The notes under the pieces are model-generated. The model searched no databases. It saw only the letters and a program-made list of their open reading frames with translations, and was not told the origin of the DNA. From Utricularia gibba (taxonomy: Eukaryota; Streptophyta; Magnoliopsida; Lamiales; Lentibulariaceae), in assembly GCA_002189035.1 (NCBI GenBank), contig CM007989.1, positions 4,743,001-4,807,000 of the forward strand: a DNA stretch of 64,000 bases, read 5' to 3'. The first letter of the stretch is position 1; each line of letters starts with the position of its first letter. Position numbers and translations under genes: made by a program. Below are positions 60,971 to 64,000 of the stretch, one piece after another.

Positions 60971-61048
60971 AGCAATGGCGATGATCTTTTGCTGGTCATG
61001 CGGGCAAGAAAAATTACTTACCCTCTCGTGCTCCTTACTGAATGCTTG
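60971..61048 (+). ncRNA. Candidate extra C/D-box snoRNA
   Basis: A C-like box (GCGATGA, 60978-60984) and a D box (CTGA, 61038-61041) are 53 nt apart, with a possible short AGCA/TGCT outer stem. It lies between the promoter and the U14 copies, where plant polycistronic clusters often hold other snoRNAs. I could not match its guide to rRNA from memory, so it is only a candidate. Confidence 0.25.
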
Positions 61049-61205
61049 TTAATCTGTCAACACATTCTTTTTGTCAATTTTTTTGATTTTGAATGGGTGA
61101 TCAAATTCAGAGCTTTGGCTCATAATTCTTTGCTGTGATGCATGATGCTATACCAGCATCCTATTCGTTTATCTCCTTTATATTTGGTAATTCTTCAATA
61201 TTTCA

Positions 61206-61332
61206 CGTCTATGATGATAAATCCAAAGGCTTGTTTCTCAAAACATTCGCAGTGGCCGACTAAGAGCTTTCGCCTTTCGCCGGGCTTGAGAGCTATTGCT
61301 GCCCATTCCTTCCTTGGATGTCTGAGGCAATA
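61206..61332 (+). ncRNA. U14: U14 C/D-box snoRNA, copy 1
   Basis: Box C ATGATGA is at 61211-61217 and box D CTGA at 61322-61325. Both U14-specific rRNA-pairing domains are present: domain A CATTCGCAGT (61244-61253), complementary to ACTGCGAATG near the 5' end of 18S rRNA, and domain B CCTTCCTTGGATGT, complementary to ACATCCAAGGAAGG of 18S rRNA, directly before box D. U14 is needed for early 18S processing and, through domain B, guides one 2'-O-methylation. The middle stem (GAGCTTTCGCCTTTCGCCGG) is a plant-type insert. The length of about 115 nt between boxes fits plant U14. Confidence 0.92.
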
Positions 61333-61390
61333 CCAATTTTCCATTGGTTATAATCCATTTTAAAAAATTGTATGTGTGTTGTTCGCTTTT

Positions 61391-61519
61391 CATGTCTGTG
61401 ATGATAGATCCAAAGGCTTGTTTCTCAAAACATTCGCAGTGGCCGACTAAGAGCTTTCGCCTTTCGCCGGGCTTGAGAGCTTGTGCTGCCCATTCCTTCC
61501 TTGGATGTCTGAGGCAATT
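61391..61519 (+). ncRNA. U14: U14 C/D-box snoRNA, copy 2
   Basis: It is nearly identical to copy 1 and begins 73 nt after it. Box C is GTGATGA (61398-61404) and box D CTGA (61509-61512). Both 18S-pairing domains are unchanged. A TGTC/GGCA outer stem can form, with one base between stem and box C. The consensus purine at the first box C position is kept. Differences from copy 1 fall in the spacer after box C and in the loop (gagcttgtgctgcc). Confidence 0.92.
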
Positions 61520-61592
61520 TAAATTTCCGTTGGTGACACTCTAAAACATTTTCAATTTGTAATGTTTTTTGGGTGTTTTTGTGGCATATATA

Positions 61593-61712
61593 CATGTTTG
61601 TGATGTCAATTCTGTACGCTTGTTTTCATAACATTCCAGTTTCATACTAAGAGCTGTCTCCTTTCTCTAGGCCCGAGGGCTAGTCAACATTCATTTGTTT
61701 CTTTGCATGATC
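61593..61712 (+). pseudogene. U14: Decayed U14 copy 3
   Basis: The layout is that of copies 1 and 2, 88 nt further on, but the elements are damaged. Box C reads GTGATGT (61600-61606). Domain A reads ACATTCCAGT (one G lost). Domain B reads cattcatttgtttctttgca, so pairing with 18S is lost. No proper D box follows. Confidence 0.75.
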
Positions 61713-64000
61713 CTACTTTCAACCTGTGCTTGGAAACATGTTGCATAAGCCAAGCGGAGAATGCTCTGTTATAATGAAAACAAGACGTGTATGCGCGGAC
61801 AACAACCACACCCTTGTCTTGTAGCGGTTGCTAGTTTTCTTCAGTTGGCCCCCTTGACTAACTGCTCTATTGACTGGAATGCGGCACCTGAAGAAATTAC
61901 GTTCACAGAAATTATGGAATGATTCAAACTAGCTTATTTCCCATACCGGCTGTTTTCCCTGTTAGCCACCACATACCTCCCAGCTTGGCCACGTACCGGA
62001 TCTTATTACCATATCTTAGTTCTAGATTGATTTTTTTTCCTCAGTTTTTTGATCTTACTCGTTGGGTTGCTCTAGGGAAGCCATGCTGTAATCTGCTGTA
62101 GGTTTATCAGAAGGTATGAATCGGGATGTCGTCCAGATCCCATGCATACTGCGGTACGTGTGAATTATGTTTATGATAAAAATTATTCATATCACAAGAA
62201 ATACAGTTGAAATAAATTAGGTATTATGAATTTAGTCATTTGTTCATTTATGTAATCCTGTTTTAATCATGCTTATTTTTCAAATTTAATATGATCTTTA
62301 TTATCAAGTCATCTCATGACCGGCATACATGTAGATTCACTCGATCGGTGAGCAGGAACCGAACTCCCCTCGGATGCTATATCCACTTCGAATAATAAAC
62401 CACTTTTCTGGGAACCCCCTACGGGGGATGCTGTTGTACAGCGCAGAAGTGCTCACATGCATACCCTTGAACTTGCATTTCTAAATGCAAAATGCAGTTC
62501 CAAGTGATTCAATTGCGGTTTTTTAAACACTAGTTGAGATGTTATTGATGTATTTTCATATATCAAAATTAAAAATTAGTTAGTATGGGTTTTGTATATG
62601 GAGTAGATTAGTGATATATATGGAAGAGACTTGTATATGTATGTTTTATCAACAAAAAATATGCACTAATTTTTCAATTCATCTGGAAACTGCTGATGTA
62701 TTACAGTGAAATTAATTCAAAGTATTTCTTATGCTGTTCGTCTCTGATATTCTTTGATAGATGGCCTTCATGGACATTATACATCTCCACTTTTTGTCTT
62801 CAATTGCCTTCATAGTTGACCAAGACGATCATTGTTTTCATTGGTGATTCAAAGATAATGGAATTTTCTTTGTCACATTGATGATTCACACAAGCCTTAA
62901 TCGTTGTTCACCAAACCCATTCTTTGGGATGTAGAGATCAAGGCTTGTGAATGTTAAGCTAAAAGTTACCAAGGATGATAAAAAAAAAGATTATATTGTG
63001 GAATGATAAATCTTTTTATTATATTTTTTTATGTCACAAAAGCATGTGGGACTCTAAATACTCACTTGATGAAGTGAATTAAATTTAAGAAAATATGAAT
63101 TTTAAAGTTTAGGTTACCTATGTATTTAGCATTATGTTAATTTTTTTTTTTTTTGTTAGAAGAGTTTGATTATTGAATTTTTTTATTATGCTTTATGAAA
63201 TGATAAAATTACCCTTATTTACTAAAATATCAAAATTCACCTTTTCAATTCATGGATTTTCATTGTAAAATTGATTTGTTAGAAAAATCCAACATAATTG
63301 AAAACATAATTCATAGAGTGATTTTATGGGAAAATCTACCATAATTGACAAAAGATGACCTTCCCACTAAAATTGGTTGATTAGATGATGGATAAATCTA
63401 GACAATTAGAAAAAGATGATTTACAACTACTCTACTTAGTGATAAAAGACAATAATGTCCTCATTGTATTAAAAAAAATATATGTCAATAAAGATGGAAG
63501 ATGGAAATCAGTTTCATGTGGCTCTCGAAGAACATTTGAAAGAATTGTTCTCTATGACGAATTTACGTGCAAATCCTTATATAAAATCAGAAATTTAGAA
63601 TTGGAAAAGAAATCATAATTGTGAAGAAAAATTGATTATGTTAGGTTGTAGATTTGAAAACATACATAATAAATGTTGTGATTGACTGTTGCTATGTACT
63701 TATATTTGATGTTTTGACATATTATGTATTTAATGTTTTTACTTGGTCCAAATTGAACTCCTATTAGATCCAACTCAAAGCAACTTTGTATGATAAATCA
63801 TTGCGTTGATAGTTTCACCCCACAAAATTTTAGGTAAGTTCCCTTAAAATAAGAAACATTTTGTCATACCCATTGATGAATCAAAGGAGTGAACAGAAGG
63901 CATCAACGGTTACCATCAAGTGACAATCAGGGAACCAAATCAAGAAAATCCAGATTCCTTATTAAGAGATGATCCTGCGCCTGCTCCCGAAAATCATGCT
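61713..64000. other. Downstream of the snoRNA cluster: no recognised feature
   Basis: The first 400 bp may be the 3' part of the snoRNA precursor. A short GC hairpin (CCCCC, loop TAC, GGGGG) is at 62415-62427. From 62500 on the DNA is AT-rich. A 77-codon frame at 63385-63618 (MMDKSRQLEKDDLQLLYLVI...) is clean but has no domain I know, and chance or a decayed gene are both possible. Confidence 0.45.

Noticed and set aside
62300-62430. Possible tRNA-like or structural RNA near the CCCCC/GGGGG hairpin
   Set aside because: No cloverleaf, no T-loop or D-loop consensus could be built on either strand.
1-64000. CRISPR arrays, bacterial operons, riboswitches or phage features
   Set aside because: No regularly spaced identical repeats with unique spacers and no bacterial gene organisation; all evidence points to plant nuclear DNA.

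Overview
The window is nuclear DNA of a flowering plant, most likely a eudicot or other non-grass angiosperm. The evidence is intron-rich genes with GT-AG introns, a DYW-class pentatricopeptide protein, a plant ABC1-like kinase, a DUF3511 protein, U14 snoRNAs behind a site II/telo-box promoter, and the usual plant mix of Copia, Ty3-Gypsy (Athila type and a second family), Mutator-like (MULE) and hAT elements. The DNA is AT-rich, and host genes stand out as islands of higher GC. I cannot name the species.

Layout. 0-4 kb: non-coding DNA and a two-exon gene for an acidic, probably nuclear protein (minus strand) with two compensating frameshifts. 4-9.5 kb: hAT territory, with a dead BED/hAT transposase, a 57-bp tandem array and two copies of a small hAT-like repeat. 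9.9-13.1 kb: a decayed Copia element with both 177-bp LTRs, holding a nested Gypsy LTR and a GC-rich insert. 13.6-18.0 kb: a full 20-exon ABC1K8/OSA1-type chloroplast kinase gene (minus). 19.4-22.3 kb: a Gypsy LTR plus gag stub and old Athila LTR pieces. 23.1-24.1 kb: a small conserved plant gene with a damaged last exon. 24.5-26.7 kb: an intact intronless OTP81-like PPR-DYW gene (minus). 26.7-31 kb: AT-rich DNA with a Myb/SANT-like remnant and a dead Copia. 31.1-35.6 kb and 37.1-41.7 kb: two complete-ended but inactive MULEs. 42.5-54.4 kb: two Athila-type retrotransposons in opposite orientation. 54.4-60.5 kb: retrotransposon debris around one small DUF3511 gene. 60.5-61.7 kb: a promoter and a tandem U14 snoRNA cluster. 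61.7-64 kb: nothing recognised.

How the parts work together. The host genes are independent single units, not an operon. ABC1K8 and the PPR protein are both predicted to act in the chloroplast. The U14 cluster serves 18S rRNA processing. About half of the window is transposon-derived. None of the elements looks able to move by itself. Four inactivating base changes in different elements fit C-to-T decay at CG or CHG sites, consistent with long methylation. I found no clearly undescribed biological system. The items most worth following up are the U14 cluster and its candidate extra snoRNA, the inverted Athila pair as a possible dsRNA source, the frameshift pair in the acidic-protein gene, and the repeat array with an inverted core.
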